Source: Actinoallomurus purpureus
Lineage (GTDB): Bacteria > Actinomycetota > Actinomycetes > Streptosporangiales > Streptosporangiaceae
DNA length: 64,000 bases
Direction: 5' to 3'
Assembly: GCF_024055795.1 (NCBI RefSeq)
Contig: NZ_JAMXMY010000001.1
Coordinates: 806,001 to 870,000 of the forward strand
The notes below the pieces were generated by a model. That model saw only the letters and a list, made by a program, of their open reading frames with translations. It was not told the DNA's origin and searched no databases. Below, piece by piece: positions 1 to 9,856 of the stretch; the stretch's first letter is position 1, and every line of letters starts with the position of its first letter. Both the position numbers and the translations under genes were made by a program.

Positions 1-193
1 CCCGTACGCGCCGCCGCCCGGCCGGATCCGGATCGACGGTCAGGCCGACGAGCAGGTCCTGGAGGGCGCGCATGATCCCGGCGACGATGTCATGGTCGCG
101 TCGCAGCTCCGTCAGTACGGGACGTAGCTCGGGGAACCGCCCGGCCAGGTAGGGAAAGGCGAGGTCGTCCTCGCCAGTGTGGTGCCGGGTCAC
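1..193 (-). CDS. Hemerythrin-like domain protein, partial and possibly N-truncated
   Basis: The reading frame runs off the left edge. Its start reads [18 protein letters not shown], the HHxxGED...FP signature of hemerythrin cation-binding helices that hold a di-iron centre for O2 or redox sensing. The GTG start at 193 overlaps the TGA stop of the upstream pentapeptide gene (TGGTGA), so the two are probably translationally coupled. The usual first helix with the leading His is absent, because that stretch is occupied by the pentapeptide gene in another frame. The gene may therefore be a truncated copy. The family call rests on about 60 visible residues. Confidence 0.55.
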   Translation of the reverse strand, partial: MTRHHTGEDDLAFPYLAGRFPELRPVLTELRRDHDIVAGIMRALQDLLVGLTVDPDPAGRRRVR

Positions 194-1080
194 CAGTGGG
201 CCGGGCGGGTGAGCGCCCGCGGCAGCCGTGTGGCGGCATCGCCTCGGGCGGCGTTGACCTGGGCCTGCGTCACGAAGATGGCGCCGGTCAGATCCGCCGC
301 GCGCAGGTCGGCGTCGCGCAGGTCCGCCCCGATCAGGTCGGCCGCCCGCAGATCGGCGTTCCTCAGGTCGGCGGCGATGAGGTAGGCCCCGCGCAGATCG
401 GCGCCCTTAAGATCGGCGCCCTTGAGACGGGCCCCGATCAGGTCGGCGCCCCGGCGGTTCTTCTTGCTGCCCGGCACCCCGGCTCGTACGAGTTCGCTGG
501 TGCGCAGCAGGAGGGGGTTGACCCGGCCGCGGTGCGCGGCCACGTCGAGGCCGGCGAGCTCCCCGGCGTCGGCGCGGGTGAGGCGGTCGGTCGCCTCCAG
601 GGCCTGCCGCAGCTCCCCGTGGATCGGGCGGGCCGGGGACAGCGCCAGCGCCTCGGCCAGGTACCAGAGGATCTCGTGCAGCTGCCGCATGACGGCGAAC
701 ACCGCGAACATGCTCCGGGCGGTGTCCGGCCCCTCCCGCCAGTCCAGCCCGGCGAAGGTGACCTGGGAGACCTTCTGCCCGGCGCCGAAGCAGTCGAAGA
801 CGGTGCAGCCGGAGAAGCCCTTCTCGCGCAGGTCGGCGTGGATGCCGCAGCGGGAGTCGCCGCGCAGGTTCGGGCAGGGCCGCCCGGCCTCCTTGCCGAT
901 CGCGAAGTCGGCCGACGCCGTGAAGGGCAGCGCGACGCAGCACAGCCCCTGGCAGCGGCCGCAGTCGGCCCGCAGGTCCGAACGGCCCGGCGTGGCGGGA
1001 AGGGGCTGGCGGTCCTGCGGCAACGGCGCGCTCTCCTGCTCGGTTCGGCGCCTCACGTGGCGCCCGCAATGGACCTCCAT
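190..1080 (-). CDS. Cysteine-rich pentapeptide-repeat protein
   Basis: This 296-residue protein has two parts. Residues about 35-110 are Cys-rich ([22 protein letters not shown]), like the YkgJ-type metal-binding segment found in actinobacterial relatives. Residues about 210-275 form a pentapeptide repeat run with the A(D/N)LxxADL pattern, which folds as a right-handed quadrilateral beta-helix. The ending [15 protein letters not shown] is characteristic of the family, so the C-terminus looks complete. Function is unknown; some pentapeptide proteins mimic DNA and protect gyrase, but nothing here shows that role. It overlaps the hemerythrin-like gene downstream by 4 bp. Confidence 0.85.
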   Translation of the reverse strand: MEVHCGRHVRRRTEQESAPLPQDRQPLPATPGRSDLRADCGRCQGLCCVALPFTASADFAIGKEAGRPCPNLRGDSRCGIHADLREKGFSGCTVFDCFGAGQKVSQVTFAGLDWREGPDTARSMFAVFAVMRQLHEILWYLAEALALSPARPIHGELRQALEATDRLTRADAGELAGLDVAAHRGRVNPLLLRTSELVRAGVPGSKKNRRGADLIGARLKGADLKGADLRGAYLIAADLRNADLRAADLIGADLRDADLRAADLTGAIFVTQAQVNAARGDAATRLPRALTRPAHW

Positions 1081-1146
1081 TGTCCCGGATCGGGCGCCGT
1101 GCCCGGGTATGAGGCGGGGGCCGGGACGATGCCGGCCCCGGCACGT

Positions 1147-2340
1147 TCAGAGGCGCTCGATGATGGTCGCGTTGGCGAGGCCACCGGCCTCGCACATCGT
1201 CTGCAGCCCGTAACGCCCGCCGCGCTGTTCGAGGACCGACAGCAGGGTGGTCATCAACCGGGCGCCGCTGGCTCCGAGCGGGTGGCCGATGGCGGTGGCT
1301 CCGCCGTTGACGTTCACCTTGGCCGGATCGGCCCCGGTCTCGGCCAGCCAGGCGAGCACCACGCTGGTGAAGGCCTCGTTGACCTCGAACGCGTCGATGT
1401 CATCGAGCGACAGCCCCGCGCGGTCGAGGACCTTGCGCGTCGCGGGGATGATGCCGGTGAGCATGAGCAGGGGGTCGTCGCCCACGACGGCGAAGGTGTG
1501 CAGCCGGGCGCGGGGCCGGAGCCCGAGCCGCCGAGCGGTCTCGCCGCTGGTGATGAGCACGGCCGCGGCTCCGTCGTTGACGGGAGAGGAGTTGCCCGCG
1601 GTGATCCGCCAGTCGATCTGCGGGAACCGCTCCTCCCAGAGCTCGGCCCGGAACGCCGGCCGCAGGCCGGCCAGGATCTGCGGCGACGTGCTCGGCCGTA
1701 CGGACTCGTCCTCGGTGATCTGCACGAAGGCGCCGTCGGCCGACGGCGCCTTCACCGGGGAGACCTCCGCGGCGAACCGGCCGTCCGCCCATGCCCGCGC
1801 GGCGCGGTGGTGGCTCTCGGCGGCGAAGTCGTCCAGGCGCTCGCGGGACAGGTCCCAGCGCTGAGCGATCAGCTCGGCGCTGATCCCCTGCGGTACGAGG
1901 CCGTTCGGATAGCGCTGGGCCACGCCCGTGCCGAGGAAGTCGCGTCCGGCCGTCTGGCTGCCGATCGGCACCCGGCTCATCGACTCGACCCCGGAGGCGA
2001 TGACGACGTCGTACGCGCCGCTGATCACTCCCTGGGCCGCGAAGTGGATCGCCTGCTGGCTGCTGCCGCACTGGCGGTCCACGGTCACGGCGGGCACCGA
2101 CTCCGGCAGCCCGGCCGCCAGCGCCGCCCACCGTGCGGTGTTGGCGCTCTGCTCACCGACCTGGCCGACCGCTCCGCTGATCACATCGTCCACGAGGGCC
2201 GGGTCGACGCCGGTCCGCTCGATGAGGGACCGGATCGCGTGCGCGTGCAGATCGACGGGGTGCATCCCCGACAGAGCGCCGCCCGGCTTGCCCTTGCCGA
2301 TCGGCGTGCGGACCGCGTCGACGATGACCGCGTCGTTCAT
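1147..2340 (-). CDS. Acetyl-CoA acetyltransferase / 3-ketoacyl-CoA thiolase
   Basis: This 397-residue cytoplasmic thiolase catalyses reversible thiolytic cleavage of 3-ketoacyl-CoA in fatty-acid or steroid side-chain oxidation. The acyl-accepting Cys91 lies in DRQCGSSQQA. The catalytic NEAF and IGHPLGASG His motifs are present, as is the second Cys in MCEAGGLANA near residue 383. Length matches the roughly 390-residue family. The ATG at 2340 begins MNDAVIVDAVRTPIGK, a canonical thiolase N-terminus. It is divergent from the HxlR gene at 2497, and a 7-bp inverted repeat lies between them, so local control by that regulator is likely. The substrate cannot be read from sequence. Confidence 0.93.
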   Translation of the reverse strand: MNDAVIVDAVRTPIGKGKPGGALSGMHPVDLHAHAIRSLIERTGVDPALVDDVISGAVGQVGEQSANTARWAALAAGLPESVPAVTVDRQCGSSQQAIHFAAQGVISGAYDVVIASGVESMSRVPIGSQTAGRDFLGTGVAQRYPNGLVPQGISAELIAQRWDLSRERLDDFAAESHHRAARAWADGRFAAEVSPVKAPSADGAFVQITEDESVRPSTSPQILAGLRPAFRAELWEERFPQIDWRITAGNSSPVNDGAAAVLITSGETARRLGLRPRARLHTFAVVGDDPLLMLTGIIPATRKVLDRAGLSLDDIDAFEVNEAFTSVVLAWLAETGADPAKVNVNGGATAIGHPLGASGARLMTTLLSVLEQRGGRYGLQTMCEAGGLANATIIERL

Positions 2341-2403
2341 GGAGGCTTCCCTTCACTCGCTCCGGAACCTACTCACGGGTATAGCGTGCAAAGTTGGATT
2401 TCA

Positions 2404-2434
2404 CAACCTACTGAGGGCGTGACGCGATAGGTTG
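2404..2434. promoter_or_regulatory. Candidate HxlR operator between thiolase and regulator
   Basis: CAACCTA (2404-2410) and TAGGTTG (2428-2434) form a perfect 7-bp inverted repeat with a 17-bp spacer inside the 156-bp divergent region. A neighbouring GTTG...CAAC pair lies at 2393-2407. Position and symmetry fit an autoregulatory site for the HxlR protein encoded at 2497; this is inferred. Confidence 0.45.
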
Positions 2435-2496
2435 GGGACCCCAGGACCGGGCGAGACCCGCGAGGCGCCTGCGACCGATCGAGGAGGGGAAGTCCC

Positions 2497-2934
2497 GTGG
2501 CCGTACGCGGCCGTGAGTGCTCCATCGCCAACGCGCTGGCCGTGATCGGCGAGCGGTGGAGCCTGCTCGCCCTGCGCGAGATCCTGCTCGGCGAGCGGCG
2601 CTTCGACCGGATCGCCCGTAACACCGGCGCCAGCCGCGACATCCTCGCCGCGCGGCTGCGCACGCTGGTCGAGGCCGGCGTGCTGGAGAAACGGCAGTAC
2701 GAGCGGCATCCGCCCCGCTACGAATACGTGCCCACCGAGGCCGGCCGCGCCCTGACGCCGATCCTGCTCAACCTGATGGACTGGGGCGACCGCTACGTCA
2801 CCGACGGCCCGCCGCCCACGGTCTGGCGGCACTCCTGTGGAGCCGACCTGCACCCCCGCACGGTGTGCGCGCACTGCGGGGAGCCCGTGACGGAGGATGA
2901 GACCAGCCCGGTCCGGATCGGCCCCGTCCACTGA
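2497..2934 (+). CDS. HxlR-family winged-helix regulator
   Basis: This 145-residue DNA-binding protein starts with the HxlR hallmark CSIANALAVIGERWSLLALR followed by EILLGERRFDRIARNTGASR and a winged-helix core. The GTG start is chosen because GAGGAGGGGA lies 7 bp upstream. A C-terminal tail carries a C-x8-C-x2-C cluster (residues about 113-125), which could bind metal or sense redox state. HxlR proteins respond to electrophiles and oxidants. The divergent thiolase gene and the intergenic inverted repeat make it the probable regulator of both genes. Confidence 0.9.
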   Translation: MAVRGRECSIANALAVIGERWSLLALREILLGERRFDRIARNTGASRDILAARLRTLVEAGVLEKRQYERHPPRYEYVPTEAGRALTPILLNLMDWGDRYVTDGPPPTVWRHSCGADLHPRTVCAHCGEPVTEDETSPVRIGPVH

Positions 2935-3108
2935 CGCCACGCCCCCTCCGCCGCCGGAGTCGCGCCGGGGCGGTCCGCCGCACGCCGGCCCCGCACCGTG
3001 CCGCGTCCGTGACCGGGGCGTCAACGGACGTACGCGGGCGCTCGAGCCGCATCACGGCCCTGACGTACGGGGGAATCGGCGACCGGGGGCTGCGCGTTGA
3101 AGCTATAG

Positions 3109-3120
3109 TTGAACTTTCAA
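3109..3120. promoter_or_regulatory. Palindrome upstream of flavin monooxygenase operon
   Basis: TTGAACTTTCAA is a 12-bp dyad with 5-bp arms, 20 bp before the ATG at 3140 and just ahead of an AGGAGG ribosome-binding site at 3127-3132. It sits where a repressor or a -10 region would lie. Confidence 0.4.
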
Positions 3121-3139
3121 TCAGCAGGAGGGTCGTGTC

Positions 3140-4240
3140 ATGCAGTTCGGGATCTTCACGGTCGGCGACGTCACGCCCGATCCGACCACCGGCAGGGCGC
3201 CGAGTGAGCACGAACGGATCAAGGCGATGGTGACGATCGCGTCGAAGGCCGAGGAGGTGGGCCTGGACGTGTTCGCGACCGGTGAGCACCACAACCCGCC
3301 GTTCGTGCCGTCGTCGCCCACGACGATGCTCGGGCACATCGCGGCGCGGACCGAGCGGCTGATCCTGTCGACCGCGACCACGCTGATCACCACGAACGAC
3401 CCCGTGAAGATCGCCGAGGACTTCGCGATGCTGCAGCACCTGGCCGACGGGCGTGTCGACCTGATGCTGGGCCGGGGCAACACCGGCCCGGTCTACCCGT
3501 GGTTCGGTCAGGACATCCGCCAGGGCATCCCGCTGGCGATCGAGAACTACGCGCTGCTGCACCGACTGTGGCGCGAGGACGTGGTGGACTGGAAGGGCCG
3601 TTTCCGCACCGCGCTGCAGGGCTTCACCGCCACGCCCCGGCCGCTGGACGGCGTCCCGCCGTTCGTGTGGCACGGCTCGATCCGCAGCCCGGAGATCGCC
3701 GAACAGGCCGCCTACTACGGCGACGGTTTCTTCGCCAACAACATCTTCTGGCCCAAGGAGCACTTCCAGCGGCTGGTCGGCCTGTACCGGGAGCGGTACG
3801 CGCACTACGGCCACGGCACGCCCGAGCAGGCGATCGTCGGCCTGGGCGGGCAGGTGTTCATGCGCAAGAACTCCCAGGACGCGGTGCGGGAGTTCCGCCC
3901 GTACTTCGACAACGCCCCCGTGTACGGGCACGGCCCGTCGCTGGAGGAGTTCATGGACGAGACGCCGCTGACCGTCGGCAGCCCGCAGCAGGTCATCGAC
4001 AAGACCCTGACCTTCCGTGAGCACTTCGGCGACTACCAGCGCCAGCTGTTCCTCCTCGACCACGCCGGGCTCCCGCTCAAGACGGTGCTGGAGCAGCTGG
4101 ACCTGCTCGGCGAGGAGGTCATCCCGGTACTTCGTAAGGAGTTCACCGAGAACCGGCCCGCCCAGGTCCCCGACGCCCCCACCCACGTCTCCCTGCTCGC
4201 CGCCCGCGGCGCCGAGACCCTCACGGAGGTGGGGCAGTGA
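3140..4240 (+). CDS. CE1758-family FMN-dependent luciferase-like monooxygenase
   Basis: This 366-residue TIM-barrel flavin monooxygenase of the bacterial luciferase superfamily uses FMNH2 and O2 to oxidise an unidentified small substrate. The start MQFGIFTVGDVTPDPTTGR and the motifs TGEHHNPPFVPSSPT, TTLITTNDPVKIAEDFAMLQ and LMLGRGNTGPVYPWFG match the CE1758 subfamily. AGGAGG precedes the ATG at good spacing. The stop overlaps the GTG of the next gene by 4 bp. That gene is the matching CE1759 FMN reductase, so this is a two-component monooxygenase operon. Confidence 0.9.
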   Translation: MQFGIFTVGDVTPDPTTGRAPSEHERIKAMVTIASKAEEVGLDVFATGEHHNPPFVPSSPTTMLGHIAARTERLILSTATTLITTNDPVKIAEDFAMLQHLADGRVDLMLGRGNTGPVYPWFGQDIRQGIPLAIENYALLHRLWREDVVDWKGRFRTALQGFTATPRPLDGVPPFVWHGSIRSPEIAEQAAYYGDGFFANNIFWPKEHFQRLVGLYRERYAHYGHGTPEQAIVGLGGQVFMRKNSQDAVREFRPYFDNAPVYGHGPSLEEFMDETPLTVGSPQQVIDKTLTFREHFGDYQRQLFLLDHAGLPLKTVLEQLDLLGEEVIPVLRKEFTENRPAQVPDAPTHVSLLAARGAETLTEVGQ

Positions 4241-4860
4241 ACCCGCTCCGCCTCGTGGCCGTCTCGGCCGGCCTGAGCACGCCCTCCTCCACCCGCCTGC
4301 TGGCCGACCGCCTCGCCGAGGCCACCCGCGATCACCTCGACGGGGACGGGCGCCCCGTCGAGGTCACCGTGATCGAACTGCGCGACCTGGCCACCGACAT
4401 CGCGACCGGCCTGGTCACCGGGTTTCCCGGCGCCCGGCTGCGCGCGGCGATCGAGGCGGTCACCGGCGCGGACGGCCTGATCGTCGTCAGCCCGATCTTC
4501 TCGGCCTCCTACAGCGGCCTGTTCAAGTCGTTCTTCGACCTGCTGGACAACACCGTCCTCGCCGGAACGCCCGTGCTGATCGCCGCGACCGGCGGCACCG
4601 CCCGCCACTCGCTCGCCCTCGAGCACGCGCTACGGCCGCTGTTCGCGTACCTGCGCGCGATCGTCGTCCCGACGGCGGTGTACGCCGCGTCGCAGGACTG
4701 GGGCTCGGCCGGTGACGCGCGCACCGGTGACCTGGCTGGCAGGATCACGCGCGCGGCGGGCGAGCTGGCCGCCCTGATGCGCGACCGCCCGGCCGCCGCC
4801 GTTCCGGCCGAAACCGTGGTGCCCTTCGAGGAGCAGCTGGCCGCGCTGCGCCCCGAGTGA
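4237..4860 (+). CDS. CE1759-family FMN reductase
   Basis: This 207-residue flavodoxin-fold reductase supplies reduced FMN to its operon partner. VAVSAGLSTPSSTRLLADRL is the phosphate-binding loop of NADPH-dependent FMN reductases, and VVSPIFSASYSGLFKSFFDL is the flavin-facing segment. The GTG start overlaps the monooxygenase TGA (GTGA), giving translational coupling and probably stoichiometric expression. It ends one base before the convergent glgC stop, leaving no room for a terminator. Confidence 0.9.
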   Translation: MNPLRLVAVSAGLSTPSSTRLLADRLAEATRDHLDGDGRPVEVTVIELRDLATDIATGLVTGFPGARLRAAIEAVTGADGLIVVSPIFSASYSGLFKSFFDLLDNTVLAGTPVLIAATGGTARHSLALEHALRPLFAYLRAIVVPTAVYAASQDWGSAGDARTGDLAGRITRAAGELAALMRDRPAAAVPAETVVPFEEQLAALRPE

Positions 4861-4861
4861 G

Positions 4862-6097
4862 TCACCGGGGGACGATCTGGTTCTTGCCCAGGACCCGCAC
4901 CCCGCTCTCCGTGACCGTGAAGTGCTCCCGGTCGTAGGCCTCGTCGACGCCGATCCGGGCGCCGTCGGGGATGACGACGTTCTTGTCGATGATGGCGTTC
5001 CGCACGACGGCGCCGCGCCCGACCCGTACGCAGTCCATGAGGACCGAGTCGTGGACGGCGGCGCCGGCGTCCAGCTGAACGCCCGGTGACAGGATGGAGC
5101 CCTCGGCCATCCCGCCGGCGAGGATCGCGCCGGGAGAGACGATCGAGTCGACGGCGTGACCGCGACGGCCCTCCTCGTTGAAGACGAACTTGGCCGGCGG
5201 CAGCGGGTCGTGGCCCGTGTAGATCGGCCAGTCGCGGTTGTAGAGGTTGAAGACCGGGTGGACCGAGATCAGGTCCATGTGCGCCTCGTAGAACGCGTCC
5301 AGGGTCCCCACGTCGCGCCAGTAACCGCGGTCGCGGCCGGTCGAACCCGGCACGTCGTTGTCGGCGAAGTCGTACACCTGCGCGCGGCCGGCCTTGACCA
5401 GCTTGGGGATGAGGTTCCCACCGACGTCGTGCTTGCTGGACAGGTCGGCGGCGTCCTCCTTCACCACGTCGACGAGCACCTGGGTGTCGAAGACGTAGTT
5501 GCCCATGGAGGCGTAGACCTGGTCGGGCGCGTCCAGCAGGCCGACCGCGTCGGTGGGCTTCTCACGGAACGCCGAGACGCTCGCCCCGTCCGGCCCGGTC
5601 TCGATCACCCCGAACTGGTCGGCCAGGGCCAGCGGCTGGCGGATCGCGGCGATGGTGACTCCGGCACCGGACGCGATGTGCTGGTCCACCATCTGCCGCG
5701 GGTCCATGCGGTAGATGTGGTCGGCGCCGAAGACGATGACGTTGTCGGGCCTCTCGTCCTCGATGAGGTTGAAGTTCTGCAGGATCGCGTCGGCCGACCC
5801 CGCGAACCATCGCGGTCCGAGACGCTGCTGGGCCGGGACCGGGGTGACGTAGTTGCCCAGCAGGGTCGACAGCCGCCACGTGCGGGAGACGTGCCGGTCC
5901 AGGCTGTGGCTCTTGTACTGCGTGAGCACCACCATCTTGAGATAGCCGGCGTTCGCCAGGTTGGACAGCACGAAGTCGATCAGCCGGTACATTCCACCGA
6001 AGGGCACCGCCGGCTTGGCGCGGTCGGCCGTCAGCGGCATCAGCCGCTTACCCTCGCCGCCCGCCAGTACCATCGCCAGGACATGAGGTCTCGCCAT
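4862..6097 (-). CDS. glgC: Glucose-1-phosphate adenylyltransferase
   Basis: This 411-residue enzyme makes ADP-glucose from ATP and glucose-1-phosphate, the donor for glycogen and maltosyl-phosphate synthesis. The N-terminal nucleotidyltransferase fold shows [30 protein letters not shown] and the sugar-binding region follow, and a C-terminal left-handed beta-helix carries [15 protein letters not shown] and [15 protein letters not shown]. Length is normal. It is divergent from the glycosyltransferase at 6169 with 71 bp between starts, the conserved actinobacterial glgC-glgM arrangement. Confidence 0.96.
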   Translation of the reverse strand: MARPHVLAMVLAGGEGKRLMPLTADRAKPAVPFGGMYRLIDFVLSNLANAGYLKMVVLTQYKSHSLDRHVSRTWRLSTLLGNYVTPVPAQQRLGPRWFAGSADAILQNFNLIEDERPDNVIVFGADHIYRMDPRQMVDQHIASGAGVTIAAIRQPLALADQFGVIETGPDGASVSAFREKPTDAVGLLDAPDQVYASMGNYVFDTQVLVDVVKEDAADLSSKHDVGGNLIPKLVKAGRAQVYDFADNDVPGSTGRDRGYWRDVGTLDAFYEAHMDLISVHPVFNLYNRDWPIYTGHDPLPPAKFVFNEEGRRGHAVDSIVSPGAILAGGMAEGSILSPGVQLDAGAAVHDSVLMDCVRVGRGAVVRNAIIDKNVVIPDGARIGVDEAYDREHFTVTESGVRVLGKNQIVPR

Positions 6098-6168
6098 GTC
6101 GAGGACCTTAGCCCCCCGACCAGCGTTGAAACAGGACGAGCGGGCAGATTTCGCATACGCTGCGGGAC

Positions 6169-7350
6169 ATGCGCGTCGACCTGCTCACCCGTGAATACCC
6201 ACCGGACGTCTACGGGGGAGCTGGCGTCCACGTGGAATACCTGGCCCGGGAACTGCGCCGGCTCTGTGACCTGCGCGTCCATTGTTTCGGAGGCGACCGG
6301 ACCGAACCGGGCGTGACGGGTTACCGCGTCCCGGCGGCGCTGGAGCCCGCCAATGCGGCGCTGCAGACGCTCGGCGTCGACCTGGAGATCGCCGCCGGCG
6401 CCGGGGGAGCGGACCTGGTGCACAGCCACACCTGGTACGCCAACCTCGCCGGTCACATCGCCAAACTGCTCCACGGCATCCCGCACGTGGTCACCACCCA
6501 CAGCCTCGAGCCGCTGCGCCCCTGGAAGGCCGAGCAGCTCGGCGGCGGCTACGCGATCTCCTCCTGGGCCGAGCGCACCGCCGTCCTGGCCGCCGACGCG
6601 ATCGTCGCCGTCTCCGAGGGCATGCGCCGCGACGTGCTCACCTGCTACCCCGAGGTCGACCCCGGCCGGGTCACGGTCCTGCACAACGGCATCGACACCG
6701 ACCAGTACGCCCCCGACCACGGCACCGACGTGCTCACCCGCCACGGCATCGACCCCGGCCGCCCGTCCGTGGTGTTCGTCGGGCGCATCACCCGCCAGAA
6801 GGGGCTGCCCTACCTGCTGCGGGCCGCCCGGTCCTTCGACCCGGCCGCCCAGCTCGTGCTGTGCGCCGGCGCCCCCGACACCCCGGAGATCTCCGCGGAG
6901 GTCGAAGGGCTCGTCGACGCCCTGCGCGAGGAACGCGACGGGATCGTGTGGATCACCCGGATGCTGCCCCGGCCCGAGGTCGTGCAAATCCTCAGCCACG
7001 CGAGCGTGTTCGTCTGCCCGTCGGTGTACGAGCCGATGGGCATCGTCAACCTGGAGGCCATGGCCTGCGAGGCGGCGGTCGTCGCCACCGCCACCGGCGG
7101 CATCCCCGAAGTGGTCGCCGACGGCGAGACCGGACTGCTGGTACCGATCGAGCAGGCCGCCGACGGCACCGGCACCCCCGTCGACCCCGACCGCTTCGTC
7201 GCCGACCTCGCCGAACGCGTGAGCGCCCTGATCGCCGACCCCGAACGCGCGGCCACGATGGGCAAGGCGGGCCGCCGCCGGGCGGTCGAGCACTTCTCCT
7301 GGCCCCACATCGCCCAGCGCACCCACGCCCTCTACGCCACCCTCACCTGA
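6169..7350 (+). CDS. glgM: GT4 glycogen synthase / maltose-1-phosphate synthase
   Basis: This 393-residue GT-B glycosyltransferase has the family-4 E-x7-E motif in [13 protein letters not shown] (about residues 284-296), the donor loop [15 protein letters not shown], and [19 protein letters not shown] in the acceptor domain. In mycobacteria and streptomycetes the single-module enzyme beside glgC transfers glucose from ADP-glucose to glucose-1-phosphate to give maltose-1-phosphate (GlgM, formerly called GlgA). The same role is inferred here from family and position. The ATG begins [19 protein letters not shown], the conserved start. Confidence 0.9.
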   Translation: MRVDLLTREYPPDVYGGAGVHVEYLARELRRLCDLRVHCFGGDRTEPGVTGYRVPAALEPANAALQTLGVDLEIAAGAGGADLVHSHTWYANLAGHIAKLLHGIPHVVTTHSLEPLRPWKAEQLGGGYAISSWAERTAVLAADAIVAVSEGMRRDVLTCYPEVDPGRVTVLHNGIDTDQYAPDHGTDVLTRHGIDPGRPSVVFVGRITRQKGLPYLLRAARSFDPAAQLVLCAGAPDTPEISAEVEGLVDALREERDGIVWITRMLPRPEVVQILSHASVFVCPSVYEPMGIVNLEAMACEAAVVATATGGIPEVVADGETGLLVPIEQAADGTGTPVDPDRFVADLAERVSALIADPERAATMGKAGRRRAVEHFSWPHIAQRTHALYATLT

Positions 7351-7395
7351 CGTGCGTCAGGCTCCTCACCGAGCGGGCGGGCGTCTGTCGGTGGC

Positions 7396-8562
7396 GTGCG
7401 GCAGGATGCCCGCATCGCCGGGACACGAGGACGGGGGCCGGCTTTGGCGGAGGCGTTGCCGCGCGCGGTGACGGCGCTGGTCGGCGTCCGGGTCCTCAAC
7501 CAGCTGGGGGCCTTCGCCCTGCCCTTCCTGGCCGTGCTGGCGGGCCCGGAGCTCGCACCGGCCGCCCTCGCCGTCTTCGGCGTCGCCGCGCTGGTCTCCC
7601 GGTGGGCCGGAGGGCTGCTGCTGGACCGGCTCACGCCGCGAACGACGGCGGCGCTGGGCCTGACGGCCACCGGGGCCATGCTCTTCGTGCTGGCGGCCGC
7701 GCGCACGCCGACGCAGGTGGTGGTCGCCGGCGGCCTGGTCGGACTGGCCTTCGAGATCTACGAGCCGGCGACCCAGGAACTGCTGGCCCGGGCGACCTGC
7801 GGCGGGCAGCGCCGGAGGGCCTACGCACTGCTGGGCACCGCGTTGGTCGCGGCGGGCGCGATCGGCGGGCTGCTGGCCGCGGTCCTGCTTCCGCTGGGCG
7901 TGCGCCGGCTGATGGTCGCCGACGCGGTGACCTGCCTGCTGGCCGCGGCGCTCACGCTGTTCCTGCCCGGCGGCCCAGCGCCCCCCGCGGTGAACGGCCG
8001 GCGGCGCTGGCGACCACCGGCCCCCCTGGTGAGGTCGACGGTCGCGGGGACGGCCTTCGCCTACGGATACCTGGGCGTCCTGATGTTCGTGCCGCTGGTG
8101 CTGCTGCAGCGGGGCGCCCCGCGCTGGCTTCCCGGACTGGCCATCACCGGCGCGGCCCTGCTGGCGCCGCTCGCCGCCCGGCTGAGCCACCGGCGGCTGG
8201 AGACCCGCCCCCACGGCCCGGTGCTGGGAATCGGGTCGCTGCTGCTGGGCGTCCTCGCCCTGCTGATGGCGGCCGGGAACGACGTGCCGGGGACCGTTCC
8301 GGTGTACCTGGCGTGGATGGCGGTCAACGGCGTCGTGCTGGGACGCTGGCAGGCGATGATCGCCGAGGCCGCCCCGGAGGCCGACCGGACCCGCTGGTTC
8401 GCCTTCTTCGGCTCCTCCTGGGGCATCGCCCAGCCCACCGTCCCCACGGTCGTCGCGCTCGCCGCCGGACCGGCCGGAGGGACCGCGGCAGCGGCCCTGC
8501 TGACCGCCGGCGTCGCCTTCCTGGCCGTACCAGTCCTGCTGGCCGGCCCGCGCGCCCGCTGA
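7396..8562 (+). CDS. MFS transporter
   Basis: This protein of up to 388 residues has about 12 hydrophobic segments typical of a major-facilitator carrier. An alternative TTG start at 7444 is better placed behind GAGGACGGGGG and begins directly before the first transmembrane helix (AEALPRAVTALVGVRV), so the mature start may lie there. The loop between helices 2 and 3 (RWAGGLLLDRLTPRTT) fits the MFS A-motif position. No substrate clue is visible. It follows glgM by 45 bp and ends before a gene-poor stretch. Confidence 0.8.
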   Translation: MRQDARIAGTRGRGPALAEALPRAVTALVGVRVLNQLGAFALPFLAVLAGPELAPAALAVFGVAALVSRWAGGLLLDRLTPRTTAALGLTATGAMLFVLAAARTPTQVVVAGGLVGLAFEIYEPATQELLARATCGGQRRRAYALLGTALVAAGAIGGLLAAVLLPLGVRRLMVADAVTCLLAAALTLFLPGGPAPPAVNGRRRWRPPAPLVRSTVAGTAFAYGYLGVLMFVPLVLLQRGAPRWLPGLAITGAALLAPLAARLSHRRLETRPHGPVLGIGSLLLGVLALLMAAGNDVPGTVPVYLAWMAVNGVVLGRWQAMIAEAAPEADRTRWFAFFGSSWGIAQPTVPTVVALAAGPAGGTAAAALLTAGVAFLAVPVLLAGPRAR

Positions 8563-8583
8563 CCTGGGCTCCGACTACGCACG

Positions 8584-8670
8584 ATGCGGATGCTCGCCGC
8601 GCACACCGGGTTGACCGACCGTTCGGTGAAGCTCGTCGTTACGCGTCTGGTCAACGCTGAGCTGCTGCAG
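8584..8670 (+). pseudogene. Winged-helix (MarR-like) regulator remnant
   Basis: LAAHTGLTDRSVKLVVTRLVNAELLQ resembles the recognition helix and wing of a MarR/ArsR-type domain. The similarity stops after about 28 codons and the downstream frame loses coding character. It is read as a decayed gene piece. Confidence 0.35.
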
Positions 8671-9108
8671 TCCCCAGCCGCCGGACCGGCCCCGCGGCCC
8701 GCGGGATCACATAGTTCAAGGCGCGTCAGTGGTGGTGGCAGTGCCGGCCGAGGGACTCCACGGGCGTCGCGCCGGGGGCAGCGTCGTAGACGTCCTACGA
8801 CGGTCACCAGAACAGACTCGCGACCCGGCCGGAACTCATCGCGGCGGGGGGCGCCCTCGACCGAGCCTGCACGGACCACGTCGGGCCGACAAGTTCAACT
8901 TAGTTACTCTTGGTGATCCAGTGGTGGCGTTCTGGTATCAGAATGCCCCGTGCCCAGGCGACGCGGGGCACCCCCCTTGTGGTCGACCACGGCACCACGT
9001 GCTGCTTTTGATCGAATGCTGAACCATTGATCAGGCGAAATGCCCCGTCACTCATGCATGGTTTCCTTCCGTGGCCACGCCGTTTCCTGTGGTGGACGTG
9101 ACTCGGCC
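8671..9108. other. Gene-poor stretch
   Basis: I see no supportable gene in these 438 bases. Base composition falls around 8890-9060 (TTGATCGAATGCTGAACCATTGATC and neighbours taken as short stretches), which could be an old insertion remnant, but no repeat or coding motif confirms that. Confidence 0.4.
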
Positions 9109-9792
9109 TCAGGGTTCGCGGGCGCAGAGATACGCGTCCAGGTCGGCGGCGCCCTTGAGTATGGCGCGGCCCCGGGCGGACAGGCGGGCCTGCCAGTCGC
9201 GCAGGGTCGACTCCAGCGGGGCGACGCCTCCGGCGGAGCGGACCTGAGCGATCAGCGGGGCGATCTGCTCCAGCAGGTAGCCGCCCCGCCTGAGCTGGTG
9301 GGCCAGCCGGACGTCCCGTACGTCGGCCGCGCTGTAGATCCGGTAGCCCGTCTGCGGATCGCGGCGCGGCCGGACCAGCCCGGCGTTCTCCCATTTGCGC
9401 AGGGTGGCAGGGCGGATGCCGAGCCTCCTGGCCAGGGGGCCGATGAACGTGTCGCGGCGCTCCTGCGGCACGGGCGCCAGGTCGCGGAGCGCGGCTTCGA
9501 CGGCCTGGAGGGTGCGGCGGTCGTCGAGGAGTTGGCCGTGGCTCTCGTCGATGAGCCGCAGCGCGTCCTCGGTGGCACCCCGGTTGACCGCCTGCATGAT
9601 CGACGTGGCCGTCTGGTGACCGTGCCCGGGCACGAGGGCGAGGAACGCGCGCAGGGCTTGCGCGTGCAGCGGCGTATAGGTGCGATAGCCGTGGACGGTG
9701 CGTTCGGCGGCGGGCAGGATGCCGGCGTCCTCGTAGTTCCTGATCGCCTGGGTGGACAGGCCGTGCTCGCGCGCCAGGTCCACTGGCCTCAT
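9109..9792 (-). CDS. TioE-family MerR-type regulator
   Basis: This 227-residue protein has two MerR-like helix-turn-helix segments: MRPVDLAREHGLSTQAIRNYE at the N-terminus and IGPLARRLGIRPATLRKWEN near residue 130. This duplicated layout is typical of TioE-like regulators. The ATG at 9792 is chosen because it begins the first HTH, although the open frame extends further upstream. It is divergent from the erythromycin esterase gene, and a palindrome (9857-9869) lies between them. It likely controls that resistance gene in response to a bound drug. Confidence 0.85.
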   Translation of the reverse strand: MRPVDLAREHGLSTQAIRNYEDAGILPAAERTVHGYRTYTPLHAQALRAFLALVPGHGHQTATSIMQAVNRGATEDALRLIDESHGQLLDDRRTLQAVEAALRDLAPVPQERRDTFIGPLARRLGIRPATLRKWENAGLVRPRRDPQTGYRIYSAADVRDVRLAHQLRRGGYLLEQIAPLIAQVRSAGGVAPLESTLRDWQARLSARGRAILKGAADLDAYLCAREP

Positions 9793-9856
9793 AGATGCAT
9801 CACCGATTGAAGGTCTATCGCGATGAGAGCGGGGATTTCCAGGGAAAAGTTTACAC

